From positions 1 through 20,419 of the forward strand of contig JAZRPK010000051.1 of NCBI GenBank assembly GCA_045649145.1: a stretch of 20,419 bases of DNA, in the 5' to 3' direction. The notes under the pieces were generated by a model. That model did not search any database. It was not told the origin of the DNA and was given only the letters and a program-made list of their open reading frames with translations. This document shows, one piece after another, positions 6,355 through 12,723 of the stretch. This stretch comes from HGM11525 sp045649145 (GTDB lineage Bacteria; Bacillota; Clostridia; UBA1381). Each line of letters opens with the position of its first letter. Positions within the stretch are counted from its first letter, which is position 1. Both the position numbers and the translations under genes were made by a program.

Positions 6355-7061
6355 TATTTTATTCCGCTCATTTTTTCATATGCCATAACTGCAGCATCTT
6401 CACTGATGGTGCAGCCCATTTTATAAATCGGGGTCTTACTTATGACAACATCGAGTGTATCCAGAAGAAGCCCCATCTGCTTTTCCTCCGACGGACGAAT
6501 GGTCTGATTAAGCACCCTTACAACAGCCTCCGCCTTGGACATCTCCTCGATATGATTGGTAGTATCTCGCTCCAAAAAGCATATCCCCGCCAGCTCTGCC
6601 TCTGCATTTATATTAAGGTCGGTCTTTCCGCTCCAGGGTGTACCGAACACCTTGATATTATCATCAATAATCCTTATGGCAGGCTTATCATCATTCAAAA
6701 TCTGCGCTCTCTCGCCAAAATGCTTAAGCCACAGTGATGTGTGGGTAGACTTCCCCGTACCGCTCGGTGCAGAGAAAAGATACGCCTTCCCGTCCATCAT
6801 AACTGCAGATGCGTGGAGCAAAAATCCCTCAAAGTTTATAAGTGCATCATAGAAAATCGAGCCTGTCCAGATATATTCGCACTGATCAAGCGACAGATGC
6901 GGATTTTCGGCAAAGCGGTCATTTATGTACTTATCGGAAAGATGGATTGTAATATTTGGTTTTTCATTTTCATCAGTCTTGTATGCCGCCGCTTGTTTTA
7001 CAAGACGGTTATGCTTGTAACCCAAGTCAACATAAAGACCGACAATCTTATGCATACTCAT
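6354..7061 (-). CDS. HPr-kinase/PEPCK-like P-loop protein, solitary
   Basis: The 235-residue product belongs to the HPr kinase C-terminal-like / PEP carboxykinase-like P-loop fold. The Walker A loop is SAPSGTGKS (97-105). It is preceded by the family's LLHASAV strand and followed by NDDKP (123-127) and GTPWSGK (140-146), as in HprK-like proteins. The first 75 or so residues do not match the HprK N-terminal domain, so this is not the carbon-regulation kinase itself. Related small kinases occur in peptide-modification clusters, but no PqqD-like protein or precursor peptide is visible nearby. I start at ATG 7061 behind GGAGGG (7067-7072). The longer ORF start at 7109 falls in the -35 box of a perfect promoter. 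The substrate is unknown. It lies 64 bp downstream of prmC without a terminator between, so readthrough is possible. Confidence 0.75.
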   Translation of the reverse strand: MSMHKIVGLYVDLGYKHNRLVKQAAAYKTDENEKPNITIHLSDKYINDRFAENPHLSLDQCEYIWTGSIFYDALINFEGFLLHASAVMMDGKAYLFSAPSGTGKSTHTSLWLKHFGERAQILNDDKPAIRIIDDNIKVFGTPWSGKTDLNINAEAELAGICFLERDTTNHIEEMSKAEAVVRVLNQTIRPSEEKQMGLLLDTLDVVISKTPIYKMGCTISEDAAVMAYEKMSGIK

Positions 7062-7080
7062 ACAAATCCCTCCATTTTCC

Positions 7081-7109
7081 ATTATACTGATATGCTGTTG
7101 ATATGTCAA
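7081..7109 (-). promoter_or_regulatory. Perfect-consensus sigma-A promoter for the HPr-kinase-like gene
   Basis: On the minus strand, TTGACA (7104-7109) and TATAAT (7081-7086) are separated by exactly 17 bp, a perfect match to both hexamers. Transcription would begin near 7074, leaving a leader that is little more than the GGAGGG ribosome binding site. This fixes the start codon at 7061. Confidence 0.85.
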
Positions 7110-7125
7110 TACAGGTAATCAAAAT

Positions 7126-7962
7126 TTAACATTTAAGTATTCCTACTGCAACACGGTCATTATTACATAAATCCTTAATGACTCTCACATCAGCAAAGCT
7201 CTCGCTCATAAGAGAAGAAACCTCTTCCCCCTGGTCAAAGCCTATCTCAAAGGCAAGGAGTCCGTTTTCGTTAAGCAGCGTCTTTGCCTCGGAAATTATC
7301 CTGCGGTAAAATTTAAGTCCGTCATCACCGCCGTCGAGGGCAAGATGCGGCTCATAAAACTGCACCTCACGCATAAGCGTGGGTATCACGCTACTTCTTA
7401 TGTACGGCGGATTGGATACTATAACGTCATATTTGCCCGAAAGATGCTCCGAAAGGATATCCGCCTTTACAAAATCCGCTCTGTCGGTAAGATTAAGCTT
7501 TTCGGCATTACGTCTTGAAAGGGCGAGTGCAGCGTCAGAAATATCTACGCCCCTTGAATATACCCTTTTATTATGATATGCAATCGAGAGTCCCACACAG
7601 CCTGTACCGCAACCGATATCAAGCACGCTCGCACCCTTTTTCCCAAGATGCCTTAGCACCGTTTCAACAAGCGTTTCTGTATCGGCACGTGGTATCAGAA
7701 CTTCTCTTTCCACATCAAATTCAGTACCCATAAACTCCTGCGTGCCTAAAATATACTGCAGCGGCTCGCCGTTTTTGCGTCTTATAACAGCTAAGCGGAC
7801 AGACTCAATATCACTTTCCTGTACCTCTTTTGTGTGCGACAGAACCAAATCCATCGGCGACATTTTAAGTATACTGCGTACCAGAAGATGTGCCTCGAAC
7901 ATATGGTTATCCATACCCTCAAGCGCCTTTGCCGTTTCCTTCAAAAGCTCACGGATTACCAT
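7126..7962 (-). CDS. prmC: Peptide chain release factor N5-glutamine methyltransferase PrmC
   Basis: PrmC uses S-adenosylmethionine to methylate the Gln of the GGQ motif in release factors RF1 and RF2, improving translation termination. The 278-residue length is normal. An N-terminal helical domain (about 1-75) is followed by the methyltransferase fold, with SAM-binding DIGCGTG at 115-121 and the catalytic NPPY at 184-187. The ATG overlaps the stop of the upstream DUF1385 gene by 7 bp (ATGGTAA), with GGAGG 8 bp before it, indicating translational coupling. DUF1385-prmC adjacency is common in Firmicutes, where prfA usually follows. Here prfA is absent downstream and an HPr-kinase-like gene takes its place. 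Confidence 0.95.
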   Translation of the reverse strand: MVIRELLKETAKALEGMDNHMFEAHLLVRSILKMSPMDLVLSHTKEVQESDIESVRLAVIRRKNGEPLQYILGTQEFMGTEFDVEREVLIPRADTETLVETVLRHLGKKGASVLDIGCGTGCVGLSIAYHNKRVYSRGVDISDAALALSRRNAEKLNLTDRADFVKADILSEHLSGKYDVIVSNPPYIRSSVIPTLMREVQFYEPHLALDGGDDGLKFYRRIISEAKTLLNENGLLAFEIGFDQGEEVSSLMSESFADVRVIKDLCNNDRVAVGILKC

Positions 7963-8915
7963 TCGTCATCCTCCGATTTTTCGGGGATAACAGCTTGCAT
8001 CGACCGAATTGCAACCTCAATCTGTGATTCGTCAGGCTCTCTGGTGGTAAGTCTTTGCAGCCATAGTCCCGGCTTGGTTAATATCTTGATGCAGCCTTTT
8101 TGATAACGGCCTGCAAGCTTTATCACCTCGTAGGAAAGTCCCGCAACCACCGGCAAAAGCGCCAGTCGCATCACCATACGCAGAATTATACCTGTACGCG
8201 GCAAAAGCGAGAATAAAATTATACTGATTATCATAACAAATAGCAGAAAGCTCGTGCCGCATCTGGGGTGAAAACGTGTGTATTTCTTGACATTTTCCAC
8301 AGTAAGCTCGTCGCCGCTTTCATAGCAGGCAATTGTCTTATGCTCTGCACCGTGGTATCCGAACACTCTTTTTATATCGGACATCTGCGAAACAAGCGCC
8401 AGATAGCCGAGGAAAATAGCCATACGCACAATACCCTCGCACACACTTGTAAATACACGTGTACCTGCCGCACCTGCAAAGGGTGTTATTGAAAACAGCC
8501 ATTCGATGCCTCTTGTCACAACGGTGGGCAAAAGTATAAAAAGACCTACGCTTAGAATAATCGACAGGAAAATGGAAAAGTAAATGACAACGTCCTTTAT
8601 CTTGTCACCGAGCTTATCCTCCAGCCAACGGTCGAATTTGCTCTCGCTCTCCTCCTCGTCCTCGATGTCAATAAACTCCGCCGAGTACATCAGCGCCTTC
8701 ATTCCGATAACCAGACTGTCAACAAAATTGACACAGCCTCTTATTATCGGAAGTTTACAGAATTGGGGACGGGTTTTAGAGCCGTTTTCGTCCACACGGC
8801 ATTCTATCTCGCCGTCAGGCTTTCTTACCGCCATTGCGGTCTTAAAGGGGCCTCTCATCATAACGCCCTCGATTATCGCCTGACCTCCTATTGAGGTTAT
8901 ATGTTGCTTTTTCAT
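7956..8915 (-). CDS. DUF1385 (YqhQ-like) membrane protein
   Basis: This 319-residue DUF1385 protein begins with the family hallmark GGQAIIEGVMMRGP (residues 10-23). A hydrophilic stretch follows with an acidic DIEDEEESES run, then two or more membrane segments (SIFLSIILSVGLFILLPTVV and the AIFLGYLALVS region). The conserved GAEHK...HPRCGTSFLLF segment precedes a further hydrophobic hairpin. The conserved His and Cys could form a metal site, but the family's function is not established. I start at ATG 8915, preceded by AAAGGG. The longer in-frame start at 8999 lies inside the upstream J-domain gene and adds an unrelated stretch. The gene lies 26 bp after the J-domain gene and overlaps prmC, within one operon. 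Confidence 0.9.
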   Translation of the reverse strand: MKKQHITSIGGQAIIEGVMMRGPFKTAMAVRKPDGEIECRVDENGSKTRPQFCKLPIIRGCVNFVDSLVIGMKALMYSAEFIDIEDEEESESKFDRWLEDKLGDKIKDVVIYFSIFLSIILSVGLFILLPTVVTRGIEWLFSITPFAGAAGTRVFTSVCEGIVRMAIFLGYLALVSQMSDIKRVFGYHGAEHKTIACYESGDELTVENVKKYTRFHPRCGTSFLLFVMIISIILFSLLPRTGIILRMVMRLALLPVVAGLSYEVIKLAGRYQKGCIKILTKPGLWLQRLTTREPDESQIEVAIRSMQAVIPEKSEDDEW

Positions 8916-8941
8916 ATATTTATCCCTTTCATCAGATATAT

Positions 8942-9541
8942 TTAACAATAACAGAAACACGGCATAAACCTTACTCCGCAGCAAACTTGCGAACAGCAAA
9001 GACTTGCCATACAGCAGGCAAGCGGGTTTATCCTCGTACCGTAGCTGTGATAGGTGGTACTTCGTGCAGAAAAATTCTCTCTGGCATTAGCGTATTCGCT
9101 GTTACCGGGGTCCATCGCACAGGCTATATCAAAATTCTCCTTTGCGTTCTGGTACCAGCCACGGTTCATATATATTACACCCTTTAGATAATACCATTCA
9201 GCAGTTTTCGGCAGCTTTTCGAGCATTTGCTCGGCAGCGTCGGTCATATGCATTGTAATAAGCATCCGCACACTCTGAAAGCTTACCTCAAAATTAGTGC
9301 TGTAACCGCCATAACCACTGTAACCGCCTGAAGTACGGTTGGTGTTGCCCGTCGGCTGTGCCTTGCCCGTTATGATGTCATAGGCAAGATTTATTTCTTT
9401 AAGCTTCTCACTTGCCTCTTCGGCAAGAGGTGAGTTGGCATAGCGGTCGGGGTGGTATTTCTTAACCAGATTTCTGTATGCTTTTTTAATAGTTTCCTCA
9501 TCGTCGTTAGGACTCACGCCCAAAACCTGATATGGGTTCAT
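8942..9541 (-). CDS. J-domain protein with cysteine-rich C-terminal tail
   Basis: The 199-residue product starts with a complete J domain (about 1-63), including the HPD tripeptide at 30-32 that stimulates Hsp70 ATPase. A Gly/Ser/Tyr-rich linker (about 68-82) follows. A helical TPR-like stretch (about 85-150) has an alternating Ala/Tyr pattern (EWYYLKGVIYMNRGWYQNA). The last 25 or so residues contain nine cysteines, mostly as CC pairs (CC..., CC..., CC..., then C-F-C-Y-C). It lacks the zinc-finger and substrate domains of canonical DnaJ. I recall similar Cys-rich J proteins next to DUF5685 genes in Clostridia, consistent with the context. The start codon shares ATGA with the upstream stop, so the two are translationally coupled. 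The tail may bind metal or be palmitoylation-like or disulfide-forming; none is shown. Confidence 0.85.
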   Translation of the reverse strand: MNPYQVLGVSPNDDEETIKKAYRNLVKKYHPDRYANSPLAEEASEKLKEINLAYDIITGKAQPTGNTNRTSGGYSGYGGYSTNFEVSFQSVRMLITMHMTDAAEQMLEKLPKTAEWYYLKGVIYMNRGWYQNAKENFDIACAMDPGNSEYANARENFSARSTTYHSYGTRINPLACCMASLCCSQVCCGVRFMPCFCYC

Positions 9542-10380
9542 ACCCTCTTTTTCCTTTCTTTGCCCGACAAGGCCTCTAAAAGCCGTGCAGGGAGTCCAAT
9601 ATATATTATATTCTCTAAAAGAGTCTTGTATCTTTTAACAGACAGCAAATCAAATGCCGCAGCCGCCTCCGCCAGTGTAAAGTCAAGCATCGCAGTAATC
9701 TCATCGCCGTCACGTTCTCTTATTTGTTCTGCAGCTTGACCGTCGGCAAACGGATTGTAGCTGTTCTTTTTTATATCGTGGTCAAGGTCTTGATATGCGT
9801 CGGTAAGATAAATCCAACGCCCTAAGTTATATCCGAGCCAATAAAGAGCCTTTTTCTCACTTTCGGGTGCAGGAGAGAGCTTAAACATCTCACCGCAAAG
9901 CCGCGCAAAGCAATCGGCAGCCGCATCGGGATTTTTTATATTATTTTCTTCTATTGCGGCAAGCTCCGAAAGGCACTCAAAAACCGCAGCCTTTGCCGCA
10001 TCAATGCCAGTTATATTCTCCCTTATAAGTGCATTTGCAATACTGCAGATGGGATTTTTTTCGTCACGTGCATCGTCATCAAGCTTTGCCTTAATCAAAA
10101 CAACACTCATATCCGCTGCATACGAAATCGCATCTCCCGTTATATAAGGTGTTTTTTTCATAGGGTGCAGCGGACATCTTACAGCCTTTTCCCAAACAGG
10201 CTCTTCGTCCATCAGCGAGGATATTAAAATCGCAAGAAATGTCATATCATAGCTTAAAGACAGCCTTGAAAGCTGAGACCTCTTGCCTATTTCACGGCAG
10301 AGCGAGCAGTAAAAGCTTCGAAACAGCTCCCTGTCATCATCTGACAGCGCATCGGGTGCAGGTACGATATATCCGAACAT
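9538..10380 (-). CDS. DUF5685 family protein, possible isoprenoid-synthase-like fold
   Basis: The protein has 280 residues and is mostly helical, with no signal peptide. The conserved N-terminus MFGYIVP is followed by YCSLCREIG (C25, C28) and CPLHP (C69, H72), which look like a Cys/His metal site and fit DUF5685. Two Asp-rich segments stand out: DDARDE at 102-107, and D194...DLDHDIKKNSYNPF with D198, D202, Y208 and P210. Their composition and order resemble the two Asp motifs of squalene/phytoene synthases, but that is my inference, not a known assignment. I start at ATG 10380 (GGAGGT 8 bp upstream) rather than the ATG at 10398, which overlaps the Shine-Dalgarno. It is the first gene of the minus-strand operon and has its own near-perfect promoter. 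Confidence 0.8.
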   Translation of the reverse strand: MFGYIVPAPDALSDDDRELFRSFYCSLCREIGKRSQLSRLSLSYDMTFLAILISSLMDEEPVWEKAVRCPLHPMKKTPYITGDAISYAADMSVVLIKAKLDDDARDEKNPICSIANALIRENITGIDAAKAAVFECLSELAAIEENNIKNPDAAADCFARLCGEMFKLSPAPESEKKALYWLGYNLGRWIYLTDAYQDLDHDIKKNSYNPFADGQAAEQIRERDGDEITAMLDFTLAEAAAAFDLLSVKRYKTLLENIIYIGLPARLLEALSGKERKKRV

Positions 10381-10416
10381 TCCGCCTACCTCCCCCATAA
10401 TACATTCTTATTTATA

Positions 10417-10445
10417 ATTATACCCTTTTACGAGCAGTTTTTCAA
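10417..10445 (-). promoter_or_regulatory. Sigma-A-type promoter of the DUF5685-prmC operon
   Basis: On the minus strand, TTGAAA (10440-10445) and TATAAT (10417-10422) are separated by 17 bp (11 of 12 consensus bases), 36 bp upstream of the DUF5685 start. It implies housekeeping rather than sporulation-specific expression of this block. Confidence 0.75.
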
Positions 10446-10502
10446 CAGTTTTGACCGATTATCTTAAAAAGTTTAATCTTTGTTCATAAAATGTCTGACA
10501 GA

Positions 10503-10571
10503 TTTTGTCGCACAATTTTAGCAAACAGGTCTTACACTTCGACAGAAAACACACCCATCCTCTGCTACAAT
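10503..10571 (+). promoter_or_regulatory. Candidate Spo0A-activated promoter of spoIIGA-sigE
   Basis: TTTTGTCGCA (10503-10512) contains a Spo0A-box-like core with one mismatch. TTCGACA (10538-10544) is a perfect core on the opposite strand and overlaps TCGACA, a -35-like hexamer (4 of 6). TACAAT (10566-10571, 5 of 6) follows after 21 bp, then 33 bp to the spoIIGA start. A spacer of about 22 bp with an 0A box overlapping the -35 is the known layout of the Bacillus spoIIG promoter. The parallel is inference from sequence. Confidence 0.55.
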
Positions 10572-10604
10572 AATAACTGTACTACTTGTTTGGCGGTGAA
10601 TGCT

Positions 10605-11366
10605 ATGACTGTTTACATAGATTTGGTTTTTCTTATTAATTTTTTCGGCGATTTTTTGTGCCTGTGGCTATCGTCGACCGTGTACCGCAGGATACCTTTG
10701 TGGCGACGTATAACGGCTGCTGTGTTAGGCGGTCTTTACGGCGTGGCGGCGGTTTTGCCTGAGTTTTGGTTTATGAGTTCCTTTGTGGCAAAGCTTTTGG
10801 GTGCGGCGGCTATTGCTGCTTTGGCGTATCTACCTGCAGGGACAAAAGAGATTTTGCGTGCGGCGGCAGTTTTTTGTATGTCGGCAATGCTCCTTTCGGG
10901 CGGAGTGGAATTAGCGGGCACAAATGCGGGAATATGCCGTATGCTCTTGACGGTTTTTGGCACGGCGTGCCTTATTCTGTGCGGTCTGTCGCTGATAAAG
11001 TCGCGCATCTATTCACGCTATCTCCCCTCAGAGCTGTGCTTTTGCGGCAGAAAAATCCGTGCAAACGGCTTTTATGACAGCGGCAACCGCCTGATTGTCG
11101 GCGACAACGGAGCAAGCGTAATAATAGCAGACGAACGTGCATTAAAAAAGCTTGTTTCGCCTGACGCAACCCCCTCTAACATAAGCGAATGGGCAGATAT
11201 CAACAAAATTGTTTCAATTCCCTTTAGCGGTGCGGCAGGCGGTGTGATGCTCGGAATTAAGCTTGATTATGCCAAAATTGACGGCAGACGTTATGACGAT
11301 GTTATACTGGGCATCAGCGAAAACCGACTCGCCGACAGCATTGTGCTGCACAGCACAATGATTTAA
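10605..11366 (+). CDS. spoIIGA: Pro-sigma-E processing peptidase SpoIIGA
   Basis: SpoIIGA is the membrane-bound aspartic protease that cleaves pro-sigma-E in the mother cell after a signal from forespore SpoIIR. The 253-residue product starts with the family signature VYIDLVFLINFFGDFLCLWL. It has about five hydrophobic helices up to residue 131 and a cytoplasmic protease half with the catalytic aspartate in YDSGN (D158). It is shorter than the roughly 309-residue Bacillus protein. I start at ATG 10605; the longer ORF from 10491 adds 38 Cys/Asn-rich residues that overlap the putative promoter. The pro-sigma-E gene begins 23 bp downstream. The last codons lie within a 22-bp palindrome. Confidence 0.93.
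   Translation: MTVYIDLVFLINFFGDFLCLWLSSTVYRRIPLWRRITAAVLGGLYGVAAVLPEFWFMSSFVAKLLGAAAIAALAYLPAGTKEILRAAAVFCMSAMLLSGGVELAGTNAGICRMLLTVFGTACLILCGLSLIKSRIYSRYLPSELCFCGRKIRANGFYDSGNRLIVGDNGASVIIADERALKKLVSPDATPSNISEWADINKIVSIPFSGAAGGVMLGIKLDYAKIDGRRYDDVILGISENRLADSIVLHSTMI
11339..11360. repeat. 22-bp palindrome at the spoIIGA 3' end
   Basis: CATTGTGCTG (11339-11348) and CAGCACAATG (11351-11360) are perfect inverted repeats separated by CA, ending 3 bp before the spoIIGA stop and 29 bp before the sigE start. As RNA it makes an 8- to 10-bp hairpin. No T-run follows, so it is not a standard terminator. Confidence 0.6.
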
Positions 11367-11389
11367 TAAAAGAGAAAGGAAGTACTAAA

Positions 11390-12091
11390 ATGACCTTATT
11401 GGGACTTTTTCGCAGAATTATTGTATTTTTGGGAGGGGACGGAAACGAGCTTTTATATATAGGCGGGGCCGACACCTTGCCCGCACCGCTTTCCAAGGAG
11501 GAGGAACAGGGACTTTTGCTGCACATAGACGAGGACAGCGCAAAAAAGAGCCTCATAGAGCATAATCTGCGGCTTGTAGTTTATATAGCACGCAAGTTTG
11601 AAAATACGGGCGTCTATGTCGAGGACTTAATATCCATCGGCACAATCGGGCTTATAAAGGCGATAAACACCTTCCGTCCCGAAAAGAATATAAAGCTCGC
11701 AACCTACGCCTCACGCTGTATCGAGAACGAAATTCTTATGTACTTAAGGAAAAATCAAAGCAGGCACGTAGAGGTTTCGATAGACGAACCGCTCAATGTC
11801 GACTGGGACGGAAACGAGCTTTTGCTCTCGGATATACTCGGCACCGACAACGATGTCATCTGCAGAAATATAGAGCACGAGGTCGATTGCCAGCTTTTAG
11901 ACGACGCAATATCCCATCTTTCAAACAGAGAACAGCAGATTATGCGCCTGAGATTCGGACTTGGCGGTATAAAGGAGCGGACTCAAAAGGAGGTTGCCGA
12001 CCTTTTAGGCATTTCACAGTCCTACATATCAAGGCTTGAAAAGCGAATTATAAGCCGTCTTAAAAAGGATTTTATGCGTATGAACCGCTAA
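11390..12091 (+). CDS. sigE: Sporulation sigma factor sigma-E (pro-form)
   Basis: Sigma-E directs early mother-cell transcription during sporulation. The 233-residue product has a hydrophobic pro-sequence of about 20-25 residues (LLGLFRRIIVFL, then LLYIGGADTLP). The YIGG junction matches the region where SpoIIGA cleaves in Bacillus. Region 2 follows (NLRLVVYIARKFENTG, DLISIGTIGLIKA, LATYASRCIENEILMYLR), then the sigma-E-specific VDWDGNELLLSD stretch. Region 4 has the helix-turn-helix TQKEVADLLGISQSYISRLE. The start ATG is preceded by AAAGGAAG. The pro-sequence is a little shorter than in Bacillus. In many endospore formers sigG follows sigE; here spoVAC begins 37 bp downstream instead. Confidence 0.97.
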   Translation: MTLLGLFRRIIVFLGGDGNELLYIGGADTLPAPLSKEEEQGLLLHIDEDSAKKSLIEHNLRLVVYIARKFENTGVYVEDLISIGTIGLIKAINTFRPEKNIKLATYASRCIENEILMYLRKNQSRHVEVSIDEPLNVDWDGNELLLSDILGTDNDVICRNIEHEVDCQLLDDAISHLSNREQQIMRLRFGLGGIKERTQKEVADLLGISQSYISRLEKRIISRLKKDFMRMNR

Positions 12092-12128
12092 CCTTCGGGA
12101 AATAATACCGAAAAAGGAGGAATGTGGT

Positions 12129-12563
12129 ATGGACGCATCAAGCTACAAAAAATATTCCGATAAAAAAGCACCCCGCTCGCCAATTGTCAAAAACTGTGTA
12201 AAGGCGTTTTTAGTCGGCGGTGCAATCTGTACTCTTGGCGAAGTCTTTTCGAAACTGTATCAGAGCTTCGGTATGGGCAAAGAGGACGCAGGAGCACTCG
12301 TTTCGGTTACTCTGATATTTTTAAGTATGCTCTTTACAGGCCTCGGGCTATACCCCAAGCTCGCAAAGCACGCAGGCGCAGGCACCCTTGTTCCTATAAC
12401 GGGTTTTGCCAACGCTGTCGCATCAAGCTCTATCGAGGCAAAAAGCGAGGGATTGGTGATGGGTGTCGGAGCCAAGCTTTTTACAATAGCAGGTCCCGTT
12501 ATAGTTTACGGAATATGCGCCTCGGTAGCGGCAGGAGTTTTCAGCTATTTCTTTATGATGTAA
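12129..12563 (+). CDS. spoVAC: Stage V sporulation protein AC (SpoVAC)
   Basis: SpoVAC is an inner-membrane protein of the channel that loads Ca2+-dipicolinate into the forespore and releases it on germination. The 144-residue product has a basic N-terminus, then about four hydrophobic helices. Conserved SpoVAC segments are visible: IVKNCVKAFLVGGAICTLGE, FTGLGLYPKLAKHAGAGTLVPITGFANAVAS (two adjacent pieces of one stretch) and IEAKSEGLVMGVGAKLF. AAAGGAGG lies 9 bp before the ATG. Normally spoVAC is followed by spoVAD and spoVAE. Neither is present here, because a sugar nucleotidyltransferase follows. Its position 37 bp behind sigE is also unusual, since Bacillus spoVA is expressed in the forespore under sigma-G. 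It is intact and not visibly degraded. Confidence 0.93.
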   Translation: MDASSYKKYSDKKAPRSPIVKNCVKAFLVGGAICTLGEVFSKLYQSFGMGKEDAGALVSVTLIFLSMLFTGLGLYPKLAKHAGAGTLVPITGFANAVASSSIEAKSEGLVMGVGAKLFTIAGPVIVYGICASVAAGVFSYFFMM

Positions 12564-12570
12564 TCCTCTC

Positions 12571-12615
12571 TTATAAAGCAGGCCCCGCACCCAAAAGGTC
12601 AGGTCTGCTTTATAA
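12571..12615. terminator. Long inverted repeat after spoVAC, possible terminator
   Basis: TTATAAAGCAGGCC (12571-12584) pairs over 14 bp with GGTCTGCTTTATAA (12602-12615), with one G-T pair and a 17-nt loop. It starts 7 bp after the spoVAC stop, but no T-run follows. It could end the spoIIGA-sigE-spoVAC transcript weakly or serve as a 3' stabiliser. The rest of the gap to 12723 holds a TATAAT at 12684-12689 without a good -35. Confidence 0.5.
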
Positions 12616-12723
12616 ATGGCAAATATGCCCGATTGTCTAAATGCCTCGCCTTTTTGTCCAAATAAAAACCCCCGAAAACATTATATAATTGTGGTAGTAT
12701 ATAACCGAAAGGGGTAGTTAAAA

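Noticed and set aside
7062..7109. Longer N-terminus of the HPr-kinase-like protein
   Set aside because: Its ATG lies in the -35 hexamer of the perfect promoter and could not be on that transcript.
8916..8999. N-terminal hydrophobic extension of the DUF1385 protein
   Set aside because: It overlaps the 3' end of the J-domain gene in another frame. The conserved start and AAAGGG favour 8915.
10491..10604. N-terminal extension of SpoIIGA by 38 residues
   Set aside because: The extension overlaps the putative Spo0A-controlled promoter and does not look like the family; the conserved N-terminus begins at 10605.
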